Positions 1 to 8,164 of a stretch of 64,000 nucleotides of DNA are shown here, piece after piece. The notes under the pieces are model-generated. The model made no database searches. It saw nothing but the letters and a program-made list of their open reading frames with translations, and had not been told where the DNA came from. A program made the translations under genes and the position numbers. Within the stretch, counting starts at the first letter, position 1, and each line of letters begins with the position of its first letter. The DNA is from Dyella tabacisoli. Its GTDB lineage: Bacteria; Pseudomonadota; Gammaproteobacteria; Xanthomonadales; Rhodanobacteraceae. Where the stretch lies: the NCBI RefSeq assembly GCF_003350925.1, contig NZ_KZ857173.1, forward strand, positions 186,001 to 250,000, in the 5' to 3' direction.

Positions 1-2731
1 CCGTACCGAGGATGCCCAGCGGCACCACCATCAATACGGCCGTGGGAATCGACCAGCTTTCGTACAGCGCGGCCAGGCAGAGAAACACCACCAGCAACGA
101 CAGCGTATACAGCAATGGTGTCTGCGCCCCGGCTTCGCGCTCTTGATAAGACTGCCCGGTCCACTCCAGGCCGACACCCTTGGGCAAGTGGGCGACGAGC
201 CGTTCGATCTCGGCCATCGCATCGCCGGAGCTGACCCCCGCGGCGGCCTCGCCGTTGATTTCCATCGCCGGTACGCCGTTGTAACGCTCAAGGCGCGGTG
301 AACCAAAGTCCCAACGGGTGCCGGCGAAGGCGGTGAACGGCACCATGTTGCCTTTGTCGTTACGCACCGACCAGCGCGCGAAGTCCTCGGGCAACATGCG
401 AAATGGAGCGTCCGCCTGCACGAACACACGCTTGACCCGGCCCCGGTCAATGAAGTCGTCGATATATTCGCTGCCCCAAGCCGTCGTCAGCGTGCTGTTG
501 ATCGTCGCCACCGACAGCCCTTGCGCAGCGGCTTTCTTGTAATCGATATCGATGCGGAACTGCGGTGCATCCTCTTGTCCGTTCGGACGCACGTTGGCCA
601 GCAGCTTGCTTTTGCCTGCACCCTCAAGCAGTTGGTTGCGTGCCTGGGTCAAAGCCGCGTGACCCAGCCCGCCGTTGTCTTTGAGATAAAAGGCGAAGCC
701 GCCGGAGGTACCTAGATCAGGCACCGCCGGAGGTGCGAAGGCAAATACCAGTGCGTCCTTGATACTGGCAAAGTCACTCATCGCGCGGGTAGCCACGGCA
801 CTGGCGCCAAGCTCGCTGGCGTGGCGCAGTTTCCAATCCCTTAGCTGGACAAAAGCCATCGCCGTATTCTGTCCTACACCGGCAAAACTGAAACCCTGCA
901 CCGTAAACAGCGACTCGACGCTGTCCTTTTCGTTCTCCAGAAAGTGCCGCTCCACCGTGCGCACGACCTGATCGGTACGCTCCTGCGTAGCGCCGACCGG
1001 GGTGGCAATCTGTGCAAACAAAAAGCCCTGATCCTCTTCAGGCAGAAACGACGTAGGCAGACGCAAGAAGATCACCAGCATCGCCAAGACCAGGCCTACG
1101 AACAGCAAGATGCTGGGCACGCGCCGACCGAGCATGCCACGCACTACCTGTTGGTAACGGCCGCTGCCTTGATCGAACTTGCGGTTGAACCAACCAAAGA
1201 ATCCGGTATTCGCCGCGTGCTCTCCCTTGGCGACCGGCTTGAGCATGGTCGCGCACAAGGCGGGGGTGAGTACGATCGCCACCAGCACGGACAAGGCCAT
1301 CGACGCCACAATCGTCACCGAAAACTGGCGATAGATCACCCCGGTGGATCCGCTCAAAAAGGCCATCGGCACAAACACCGCCGACAACACCATGGCGATA
1401 CCGACCAAGGCACTGGTGATCTGCCCCATCGACTTGCGGGTAGCTTCGAGCGGCGACAGCCCCTCTTCGCTCATGATGCGCTCGACGTTCTCCACCACCA
1501 CGATGGCATCGTCGACCAGCAAGCCGATCGCCAGCACCATGGCGAACATGGTCAGCATATTGATCGAGTAGCCCAAGGCGGCGAGCAGCCCCAATGTCCC
1601 CAATAACACGACCGGCACCGCAATCGTGGGAATCAAGGTCGCCCGAAAGTTCTGCAGGAACAGATACATCACCAGGAACACCAGCACGATCGCCTCAAGC
1701 AGTGTCTTGATGACGCCCTCGATCGACACCTTCACAAACGGCGTGGTGTCGAATGCAATGACCCAATGCACTCCGGGCGGAAACGACGATTGAATCTGCT
1801 TGAGTGTGTCTTCCACCCGAGTCGCCGTGGCGAGCGCGTTGGCGCCGGTAGCCAGGGAAACGGCGATACCTGTCGCTGGCTTGCCGTTGAACCGGCTGAC
1901 GAAGTTGTAATCCTCCAGCCCAAGCTCGACCCGCGCTATGTCGCCCAGCGTCAGCACCGAACCGTCGCTATTGCTGCGGATCACGATGTCGCGGAACTGC
2001 TCGGGCGTCTGCAGACGCTCCTGCGCGCTGATCGGCGCATTGATCCGCTGCCCCTTGATCGCCGGCGCACCGCCTAACTGACCCACCGTAACCTGCTGAT
2101 TGCGCGCGCGCAGCGCGGCGATCACATCTTCAGGCGCCAATCGATAAGTGTTGAGCTTGTCCGGGTCCAGCCAGATGCGCATGGCGTATCTGGAGCCGAA
2201 CACCTCGATCTTGCCGACGCCATCGACACGGCTGATCGGATCGACCACGCGAGCCGTAACAAAGTCGGAAATGTCATCGCCCTGCAGGCTGCCGTCCTCG
2301 GATACAAAACCGACCACCATCAAAAAGCCGGGGTTCGATTTACTGACGGCGATACCCTGCTGTTGCACGATCTGCGGCAGTGAAGGCGTAGCCAACTGCA
2401 GTTTGTTCTGCACCTGAACCTGGGCGATATCGGGATCGGTACCGTTTTGGAAGGTAAGCACCACCTCTACTTGTCCGTTCGAATCGCTGGTCGCCGACAT
2501 GTAGAGCAGATGATCCAGACCTTTCATGTTCTGCTCGATGATCTGGGTCACCGAGTCTTCCACCGTTTTTGCCGATGCACCCGGATAGCTGGCATTGATG
2601 GTTACCGAGGGCGGCGCAATAGCCGGGTACTGCGATACCGGCAGGCGCATGATCGAAAGCGCGCCAGCCAACATGATGATGATGGCAATGACCCACGCGA
2701 GAACAGGGCGATCGATGAAAAACCTTGCCAT
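1..2731 (-). CDS. RND (HAE1) multidrug efflux inner-membrane permease, C-terminus cut by window edge
   Basis: Proton-driven pump subunit of an AcrB/MexB-type tripartite efflux system in the inner membrane. About 910 codons are visible from the ATG at 2731 to the window edge; AcrB relatives are near 1,050 residues, so roughly 140 C-terminal residues are missing. The N-terminus reads [19 protein letters not shown], the standard first helix. Around residue 407 the TM4 segment [19 protein letters not shown] carries the adjacent Asp pair that relays protons in this family. Two large periplasmic stretches follow TM1 and TM7. It starts 29 bp after the end of the adaptor gene and is almost certainly co-transcribed with it from the palindrome-controlled promoter upstream. 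Substrates cannot be read from the sequence. An outer-membrane channel gene may lie beyond the left edge. Confidence 0.95.
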   Translation of the reverse strand, partial: MARFFIDRPVLAWVIAIIIMLAGALSIMRLPVSQYPAIAPPSVTINASYPGASAKTVEDSVTQIIEQNMKGLDHLLYMSATSDSNGQVEVVLTFQNGTDPDIAQVQVQNKLQLATPSLPQIVQQQGIAVSKSNPGFLMVVGFVSEDGSLQGDDISDFVTARVVDPISRVDGVGKIEVFGSRYAMRIWLDPDKLNTYRLAPEDVIAALRARNQQVTVGQLGGAPAIKGQRINAPISAQERLQTPEQFRDIVIRSNSDGSVLTLGDIARVELGLEDYNFVSRFNGKPATGIAVSLATGANALATATRVEDTLKQIQSSFPPGVHWVIAFDTTPFVKVSIEGVIKTLLEAIVLVFLVMYLFLQNFRATLIPTIAVPVVLLGTLGLLAALGYSINMLTMFAMVLAIGLLVDDAIVVVENVERIMSEEGLSPLEATRKSMGQITSALVGIAMVLSAVFVPMAFLSGSTGVIYRQFSVTIVASMALSVLVAIVLTPALCATMLKPVAKGEHAANTGFFGWFNRKFDQGSGRYQQVVRGMLGRRVPSILLFVGLVLAMLVIFLRLPTSFLPEEDQGFLFAQIATPVGATQERTDQVVRTVERHFLENEKDSVESLFTVQGFSFAGVGQNTAMAFVQLRDWKLRHASELGASAVATRAMSDFASIKDALVFAFAPPAVPDLGTSGGFAFYLKDNGGLGHAALTQARNQLLEGAGKSKLLANVRPNGQEDAPQFRIDIDYKKAAAQGLSVATINSTLTTAWGSEYIDDFIDRGRVKRVFVQADAPFRMLPEDFARWSVRNDKGNMVPFTAFAGTRWDFGSPRLERYNGVPAMEINGEAAAGVSSGDAMAEIERLVAHLPKGVGLEWTGQSYQEREAGAQTPLLYTLSLLVVFLCLAALYESWSIPTAVLMVVPLGILGT

Positions 2732-2760
2732 AGCTATCGTTTCAACCGAAATAAAATAGT

Positions 2761-3924
2761 TCAGGCGCCGTGTGGCGCAACGCTCGCGGAGGCAGCGAGT
2801 TCGGTGGCATGCACCAGCACACCAGGTTGAATTTTTTGCAGCCCCTCGACGATTACCTGGTCACCGGGAGCCAGCCCGTCTTGCACCAGCCATTGATCGC
2901 CGAGCGCATGGCTTACGTGTACCTTGCGCTGCTCGACCTTGCTGTCCTTGCCGATCACCATCGCGATGGCATCCCCTTTGGGGTCATGCGTGATGCCTTG
3001 CTGAGGCACCAGCAGCCCGTTCGGATTCACGCCCTTGTCGAGCACGGCACGCACATACATGCCGGGCAGCAGCAGGCCATCGGGATTGGGTACGACGACA
3101 CGTAGCGAAAAGCTTCCGGTACTCGGGTCGACAGTGACATCGGCAAACTGCAAGCGGCCGTCATGCGTATAGGTACTGCCATCCTCCAGCAGAATTTTCA
3201 CCGGCGCGTCATCGGTTTCCTTCAGCGCACCATTGGCAAGCTGCTGTCGTAATTGCAGCATTTCATGGCTGGACTGAGTGATGTCCACATAGAGCGGATC
3301 AATCTGTTGCACCGTGGCCAGCGCCGTGGGTTGATTGGCGGTGACCAAGGCCCCTTGCGTCACGCTGGATTTGCCGATGCGACCGTTGATGGGCGCAACA
3401 ATGCGCGCATAACCGAGCACGACGGCGCTGCTTTGCAAGGCGGCCTGAGCCGCGGCGACATCGGCCTCGGCCTGTTTCCAAGTGGCGTGAACGTTATCGT
3501 TGTCCTGCTTGCTGAGCACATTGACTTTGGCCAGCGCGGCCGAGCGCTGCGCATTCATGCTGGTCGAGACAAGCGCCGCCTGCGCCTTGGCTAGATTGGC
3601 CTTGGCGCTGCCGTATTCGGCGCGATAAGTCGCATCGTCCAACTGATATAAAGCCTGCCCTGCCCGCACCAGGGCACCCTCGGTGAACAGGCGCTGCTTG
3701 ACGATGCCATTGACCTGCGGCCGTACCTCGGCAATCAGATAGGCCGTCGTGCGTCCGGGCAATTCGCGACGAATCGTCACCGTTTGCGGCTTTAGCGTGA
3801 CGACGGTGACTTCAGCCACACCGGGTTGCGGAGCGGCATCATGCTGCCGGCAGCCGCCGAGCATCGCGGCACCCAGGATCAATCCGGCAAAAACCAGCGA
3901 GCACGAACGTATGCGCACATGCAT
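2761..3924 (-). CDS. RND efflux periplasmic adaptor lipoprotein (AcrA/MexA family)
   Basis: Membrane fusion protein that links the RND permease to an outer-membrane channel. The 387-residue product begins with a lipoprotein signal; the lipobox LGGC puts the lipidated Cys at residue 25. The order is that of the family: barrel-sandwich and lipoyl part ([20 protein letters not shown] near 55-75), alpha-helical hairpin (about 100-170), return of the lipoyl half ([20 protein letters not shown] near 170-190), then beta-barrel and membrane-proximal domains. The ATG at 3924 has AGAGG about six bases upstream. First gene of the efflux operon, followed by the permease. A near-perfect palindrome 19-48 bp upstream suggests repression by a TetR-type protein. 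No regulator gene lies next to it, which is unusual for such operons. Confidence 0.95.
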   Translation of the reverse strand: MHVRIRSCSLVFAGLILGAAMLGGCRQHDAAPQPGVAEVTVVTLKPQTVTIRRELPGRTTAYLIAEVRPQVNGIVKQRLFTEGALVRAGQALYQLDDATYRAEYGSAKANLAKAQAALVSTSMNAQRSAALAKVNVLSKQDNDNVHATWKQAEADVAAAQAALQSSAVVLGYARIVAPINGRIGKSSVTQGALVTANQPTALATVQQIDPLYVDITQSSHEMLQLRQQLANGALKETDDAPVKILLEDGSTYTHDGRLQFADVTVDPSTGSFSLRVVVPNPDGLLLPGMYVRAVLDKGVNPNGLLVPQQGITHDPKGDAIAMVIGKDSKVEQRKVHVSHALGDQWLVQDGLAPGDQVIVEGLQKIQPGVLVHATELAASASVAPHGA

Positions 3925-3942
3925 GTGCGGCCTCTTGCTACA

Positions 3943-3972
3943 TTAAAAAGTGAATGAGCATTCTCTTTTTAA
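3943..3972. promoter_or_regulatory. Palindromic operator upstream of the RND efflux operon
   Basis: A 30-bp inverted repeat, symmetric except for one mismatched pair and the two central bases; the core reads GAATGAGCATTC and the outer arms are TTAAAAAG / CTTTTTAA. It sits 19-48 bp upstream of the adaptor start codon, where a repressor would block the promoter. Shape and position fit a TetR/AcrR-family operator, but the regulator is not encoded nearby, so the family is an inference. Confidence 0.7.
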
Positions 3973-4038
3973 GATGCCGCCAGGGTCAAGTGACGGAAGT
4001 CATAGCCAAGTGGTCGCTGACCAAAAAACAAACAACGA

Positions 4039-4072
4039 AAAGGCCTCCTGCCTGGAATGACAGAAGGCCTTT
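4039..4072 (-). terminator. Rho-independent terminator after the DUF1996 gene
   Basis: On the minus strand AAAGGCCTTCTG pairs with CAGGAGGCCTTT (12-bp stem, one G-U) around a 10-base loop, followed by a T-rich stretch. It lies about 70 bp beyond the stop codon of the gene at 4142-5602 and before the efflux promoter. Confidence 0.8.
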
Positions 4073-4141
4073 GTTTCATCGCCTGGAACGCTGCGAAATG
4101 CATCACGGCGTACCGGGAAGACTTAACTGATCGACGAGCGA

Positions 4142-5602
4142 TTACTTGAAGAAGAGCATGCCCGGCGAACCGCCTTCACGAGTACCCAGGCTCGTCTCGA
4201 CATCCTCGGAAATAACGCAGAACGCCACCTCTTTCTGGCCCTTGGCCAATGCATCCTTGACAACTTCCATGACACTATCCGAACTCCTGTATACCGCCTG
4301 ATCCGAATACCCTATCCAGGTACGAGCAACATACTTGCCACCGCAGGCCGGTGCATTGTTATAGGTCAGAGTCTTTTCGTTCCAATTAGGCTGCACCGCA
4401 TAGATGTACGCCATGTGGTTTTTATGACCACCGGTGTTTTTACCCCAGAAACGTAGAACGACGTCGTCGTACGGCGCATTCAACAGGGTGTCGTCATCAG
4501 GCAGGCGGAATTTCATATAACCGATCTTGGGCTGATGCGTGTTGTTCGTCTGCGTCACCATTTGTTTGGCGCCCGCGTAGTTCGTATCGGCGAATTCTCC
4601 GCCGATGACTTGGGCATTTTCGATCGCCTCCGCATGTACCGCGGGAATTTCTTTGTCACAGGGAACGCCGCGATTCAGGCAGAACTTCACTGCAAAGTCC
4701 ATGGCATCGGTCCGCCATGCATTAAAGAAATCAGCGTGTGCGGTATAGAGGTTTCCCCACATCGGCAAACCCACGCCACGGGCCATCTGCGGATTCATCG
4801 ACAACTGCAGGTCCGACAGGTCGCCGTTGCCTGGGAGGTAATATCCGATATTAAGCTGCAATTGCGGAATCTTGATCGGATAATTCGCCGGACAGACACC
4901 ATTTACGTCGTAGGTCGCATTACGGCGGCTGTGATGTCCGCCCCCTACCACCGGCTTGAAATTGACGCCATCCCAGCAGTTCGGGAATTCGAAGGATAGG
5001 TTGAACTGTGCTTTCTCACCGTCGAAAAGTGGGCAGGAAGCCGGCACATCGGTGTAATAGCTACCGCCGTCGGCATTGTTCTTGCAGAAGTACAAAACGC
5101 CTCGCTTGGCCTGCGTGCTGTGATGATCGCCGACCAGCAGTTGCAACCCCTTCGGAAAAGGTACGACCGGATAGTCCGTCGTCTCATTGCGATAGTAGGT
5201 TTTCATCATGAACGGCTTGATGATCTCTCCCGTGTTTGCGTGCCGCATCTGCGGCGCCCAGTACGATGAGCCGTCCGATTTCGACGTGCAGGTAGTCTGC
5301 GGCTTCGCCAGCAATGTATCGGCAGTTGAAAAAGCATCCGCATGCACGTTGCCGAAGAAATCATGGACCATCGCCTCGCCGGGGCGGCCGAACATCATGA
5401 TCGGGTCATCCGCAAGCGTATGGGAATAATCGCATACGACATTGAACTGACCATGCCCACCGAAGACCTCCGACATGCCCATACCACCTGGACTCACTGC
5501 ATCGGCAGTCGTGACTTGTTCAAGTGGCGATGCGGCAGCCGCGCTGCATGCACCGAAAACAGCAGCGGCTACGGCGGATAAAAATATTTTGCTTTCTTGC
5601 AT
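4142..5602 (-). CDS. Secreted DUF1996-domain protein with C-terminal DNRLRE/CBM96-like domain
   Basis: 486 residues with a Sec signal peptide (cleavage expected near AAAAS, residue 24-25). The N-terminal two thirds look like DUF1996: YSHTLADDPIMMFGRPGEA near residue 59, then HDFFGN, with paired Cys residues and the GGHHS segment near 230. DUF1996 is common in secreted fungal and bacterial proteins, with no assigned reaction. From about residue 350 the sequence changes to a pattern (LRFWGKN..., then NWNEKTLTYNNAPA) typical of DNRLRE/CBM96-like beta-sandwich domains, which suggests polysaccharide or cell-surface binding. The start is well supported: CTAGGAGAT lies just upstream of the ATG. It has its own terminator and stands alone. 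The domain calls come from motif reading. Confidence 0.8.
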   Translation of the reverse strand: MQESKIFLSAVAAAVFGACSAAAASPLEQVTTADAVSPGGMGMSEVFGGHGQFNVVCDYSHTLADDPIMMFGRPGEAMVHDFFGNVHADAFSTADTLLAKPQTTCTSKSDGSSYWAPQMRHANTGEIIKPFMMKTYYRNETTDYPVVPFPKGLQLLVGDHHSTQAKRGVLYFCKNNADGGSYYTDVPASCPLFDGEKAQFNLSFEFPNCWDGVNFKPVVGGGHHSRRNATYDVNGVCPANYPIKIPQLQLNIGYYLPGNGDLSDLQLSMNPQMARGVGLPMWGNLYTAHADFFNAWRTDAMDFAVKFCLNRGVPCDKEIPAVHAEAIENAQVIGGEFADTNYAGAKQMVTQTNNTHQPKIGYMKFRLPDDDTLLNAPYDDVVLRFWGKNTGGHKNHMAYIYAVQPNWNEKTLTYNNAPACGGKYVARTWIGYSDQAVYRSSDSVMEVVKDALAKGQKEVAFCVISEDVETSLGTREGGSPGMLFFK

Positions 5603-6128
5603 AGATAATCTCCTAGATTAAGGTCAGAAACGACGAAATCCGCGACTCGCCGTCCGCCATACATTCCGTGTCGACGACGCTGTTATCGCCGAACGGCTCA
5701 CTTGTCTTTGAAGTCCTGTCGACCATCGGCATACTGTCGAAAAAGCACACGACACCGGTCGACGCCACCGGCCGCCATAGCCACCGGTACATCCATTAGT
5801 TCACGCTTCCACTAAAAGTCCGGGCGTGCGAGACAGGCCTGATGCCGCTGGATGCGCTGAGCATGCCTAGCTTGATCCGCCTCTATTGACTCACCACTGA
5901 TGCGAGACGTCATGAGCGCTATGCGCGCCATGACGATTCCCGAACTTGCTAACCCGATAAATCAATAATCAAATTATTGATTGGATTTGCGGTATGCGCC
6001 ACACCATACGGTGCTAATGGCGAAGCCGTCAGACATGACGACTTCGATGCACAGTTTAATCGGTGGCATAACCTCTTCTCTATGAGAGGATTCTTAAAAA
6101 CCCTGTCCTAGGAATGTTCTAATCCATT
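5603..6128. other. Long intergenic region with one strong AT-rich inverted repeat
   Basis: No convincing gene. The only clear structure is a 23-bp perfect inverted repeat at 5960-5982 (AATCAATAAT, 3-base centre, ATTATTGATT), about 360 bp upstream of the DUF1996 start. It could be a protein-binding site or a small hairpin. The rest is a mix of ordinary GC content and AT-richer stretches with no ORF of note. Confidence 0.5.
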
Positions 6129-6156
6129 CGACCTGGGCGGCATGATGCCCAGGTCG
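6129..6156 (-). terminator. Hairpin downstream of asnB
   Basis: Perfect 10-bp stem CGACCTGGGC / GCCCAGGTCG around an 8-base loop, 20 bp after the asnB stop codon. The T-tract on the minus strand is poor, so termination efficiency is uncertain. Confidence 0.55.
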
Positions 6157-6175
6157 TGGCTAACACCTACCTCGC

Positions 6176-7846
6176 TCAGCCGGCTAGCGACTGCTGATGT
6201 ACGCCCCTCACCGCACGGCCGGATGGATCCGCCGCCGCGGCAAATGCCGGATCCCACGCCAGTGCTGCCGGCGACGAACAGGCAATCGATTTACCGCCCG
6301 GCACCGTGGCCGCGCAAGCCTGACCGGGAAAGTGCTGCTCAAAGATGCGCCGGTAAAGATAGGCTTCCTTGGTCGCCGGCGGGTTGTGCGGAAAACGCGT
6401 TGCCGCAGCAGCGAACTCGCGGTCGCTCACGGTCTGCTCCGCATGGGCTTTGAGGCCATCGATCCAGCCATAGCCGACACCGTCGCTGAATTGCTCCTTT
6501 TGCCGCCACAAGATCGAATCAGGCAACGCACCTACAAAGGCCTCGCGCAATACGGCCTTCTCAATGCGGCCATTGCCCGCCATCTTGTGGGTGGCATCCA
6601 TGCTCATCGCCACATCCATAAACTCCAGATCCAAAAATGGTACGCGCGCCTCGACGCCCCAGGCCATCATCGCCTTGTTCGCACGCAGACAGTCGTAGCT
6701 ATGCAAAGCATCGAGCTTACGTATGGTTTCCTCATGAAAAGCTTCGGCCGAAGGTGCTTTGTGAAAGTACAGATAACCGCCGAAAATTTCGTCCGAACCT
6801 TCGCCTGACAGCACCATCTTCACCCCCATCGCCTTGATCCGTCGTGCCAACAAATACATCGGTGTGGCCGCGCGGATGGTAGTGACGTCGTAGGTTTCGA
6901 TATGCCGAATCACTTCGGGCAGCGCATCCAGGCCTTCCCAGAAGGTATAGACAAAGCTGTGATGCACCGTACCCAGCGCATCGGCGGCAACTTGTGCAGC
7001 AGCCAGATCGGGGGAGCCGTCCAGACCGATCGCATAAGAATGCAAACGCGGCCACCAGGCTTCGCTGCGATCCTCGTCTTCGATGCGCTCGCGGGCGAAG
7101 TGCGCGGCACAGGCGGCCACCAGCGAGGAATCCAGGCCGCCAGAAAGCAGGACGCCATAGGGCACATCGGTCATCAATTGACGATGCACCGCTTGCTCAA
7201 AAGCATGACGTAGCTGCTCGGGCGGCACGACATGGCCCTGGGTCACCGCATAGTCGCGCCATGGCTTGTGGTAATAGCGCCGTAGCTCACCGTCGGCACT
7301 GTCGTAGACATGACCCGGCGGAAAGGCTGCCACATCCATGCAAACACCGACCAGGGCTTTCATTTCCGAAGCGACGCATAGGCGCCCCTCTCCATCATGC
7401 CCCCAATAAAGCGGACAGACGCCGATAGGGTCTCGTGCAATCAAATAACGTTGCGCCTCGCCGTCCCACAATGCGAAAGCGAAAATGCCATTCAGCAGAT
7501 GCAAGAAATCCGCACCGTGTTCGCGGTATAGCGCGTTCATGACCTCGCAGTCCGAACCCGTGGTGAAGTCGTAGTCACTTGCTGCGCGCAACTGGCGGTG
7601 GTTGTAGATCTCGCCATTCACTGCCAGCGCCAATGCGCCATCGCGCGAACGCAACGGCTGCGCGCCACTGGCGGGGTCGACGATAGCCAGCCGCTCATGC
7701 ACCAGGATCACCCCGGCATCCACAAACACCCCGCTCCAGTCCGGCCCGCGATGACGCTGCCGTTGCGATAACTCCAATGCCTGCTGACGCAAGCCCGCCA
7801 GGTCATCGCCTGGTTGCAGATCGAACATTCCGAATATCGAACACAT
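6176..7846 (-). CDS. asnB: Asparagine synthase, glutamine-hydrolysing (AsnB)
   Basis: Makes asparagine from aspartate, glutamine and ATP. The ATG at 7846 gives MCSIFG, placing the catalytic Cys2 of the N-terminal glutaminase domain where it must be after Met removal; GAGGGA lies seven bases upstream. An upstream in-frame ATG at 7876 would bury this Cys and is rejected. Visible motifs are RGPDWSG, VNGEIYNHRQLR (glutaminase), the ATP-pyrophosphatase loop GVLLSGGLDSSLV, and VLSGEGSDEIFGGY. The product has 556 residues, against about 554 for E. coli AsnB, and ends in the family-like VHQQSLAG. The 5' region carries an Asn-codon-rich leader ORF and competing hairpins, so expression is probably set by transcription attenuation in response to charged tRNA-Asn. 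Confidence 0.97.
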   Translation of the reverse strand: MCSIFGMFDLQPGDDLAGLRQQALELSQRQRHRGPDWSGVFVDAGVILVHERLAIVDPASGAQPLRSRDGALALAVNGEIYNHRQLRAASDYDFTTGSDCEVMNALYREHGADFLHLLNGIFAFALWDGEAQRYLIARDPIGVCPLYWGHDGEGRLCVASEMKALVGVCMDVAAFPPGHVYDSADGELRRYYHKPWRDYAVTQGHVVPPEQLRHAFEQAVHRQLMTDVPYGVLLSGGLDSSLVAACAAHFARERIEDEDRSEAWWPRLHSYAIGLDGSPDLAAAQVAADALGTVHHSFVYTFWEGLDALPEVIRHIETYDVTTIRAATPMYLLARRIKAMGVKMVLSGEGSDEIFGGYLYFHKAPSAEAFHEETIRKLDALHSYDCLRANKAMMAWGVEARVPFLDLEFMDVAMSMDATHKMAGNGRIEKAVLREAFVGALPDSILWRQKEQFSDGVGYGWIDGLKAHAEQTVSDREFAAAATRFPHNPPATKEAYLYRRIFEQHFPGQACAATVPGGKSIACSSPAALAWDPAFAAAADPSGRAVRGVHQQSLAG

Positions 7847-7903
7847 GGCCTTATCCCTCGTCGTTAGCTTAAACACAGCGCAGTTGCGATGACCCCAAAA
7901 CGA

Positions 7904-7931
7904 CGAAGGCCCGCTCAGTGGCGGGCCTTCG
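7904..7931 (-). terminator. Attenuator terminator of the asnB leader
   Basis: On the minus strand CGAAGGCCCGC (7931-7921) and GCGGGCCTTCG (7914-7904) form a perfect 11-bp stem with a six-base loop, followed by TCGTTTT. It lies 26 bases after the leader ORF stop and 57 bases before the asnB ATG, so it must be read through to express asnB. Its 5' arm can pair instead with GTGGGCTGTCG at 7973-7963 (10 of 11 positions, with two G-U pairs), which would serve as the antiterminator. The T-tract is short. Confidence 0.8.
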
Positions 7932-7957
7932 TTGCGTATGTCGGTTGAATCTTGCGT

Positions 7958-8083
7958 CTACGCGACAGCCCACCCGCTTGTGCAGGTGTTGTTATTGCCG
8001 CGATTATTATTGCTACGCGCAAACGCAGGACGGAGACCGTCGATGCGGTAGGTACGGGAAACCTTGGCGTGAGCGGAAGACAT
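7958..8083 (-). CDS. Asparagine-rich leader peptide of asnB attenuator
   Basis: A 41-codon ORF from the ATG at 8083 to TAG at 7958. Residues 24-32 read SNNNRGNNN: six Asn codons (AAT AAT AAT ... AAT AAC AAC) in eight. CGCGTAGC (8019-8012), directly before the first Asn codon, can pair with GCTGTCGCG (7969-7961), directly before the stop. A ribosome stalled at the Asn codons would free the second segment to pair with the terminator's 5' arm; a ribosome reaching the stop would cover it and let the terminator form. This is the arrangement of his, trp and thr leaders, here in front of asparagine synthase. There is no Shine-Dalgarno sequence (CACCTCC precedes the ATG); a start at or near the 5' end of the mRNA is likely. 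Confidence 0.82.
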   Translation of the reverse strand: MSSAHAKVSRTYRIDGLRPAFARSNNNRGNNNTCTSGWAVA

Positions 8084-8090
8084 GGAGGTG

Positions 8091-8119
8091 AATAAAGCAC
8101 GATGAAGCACGCCATGCAA
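8091..8119 (-). promoter_or_regulatory. Putative promoter of the asnB leader transcript
   Basis: Minus-strand TTGCAT (8119-8114), a 17-base spacer and TTTATT (8096-8091). The match to sigma-70 hexamers is modest (3/6 and 4/6), but spacing is ideal. Seven or so bases downstream lies the leader ATG, which would make the transcript leaderless and would explain the absent Shine-Dalgarno sequence. It lies between the recJ stop and the leader ORF. Confidence 0.45.
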
Positions 8120-8164
8120 GCGAAATTTTCGCCGCACCCATCCCCGGCCCTGCTGTATGACCTT

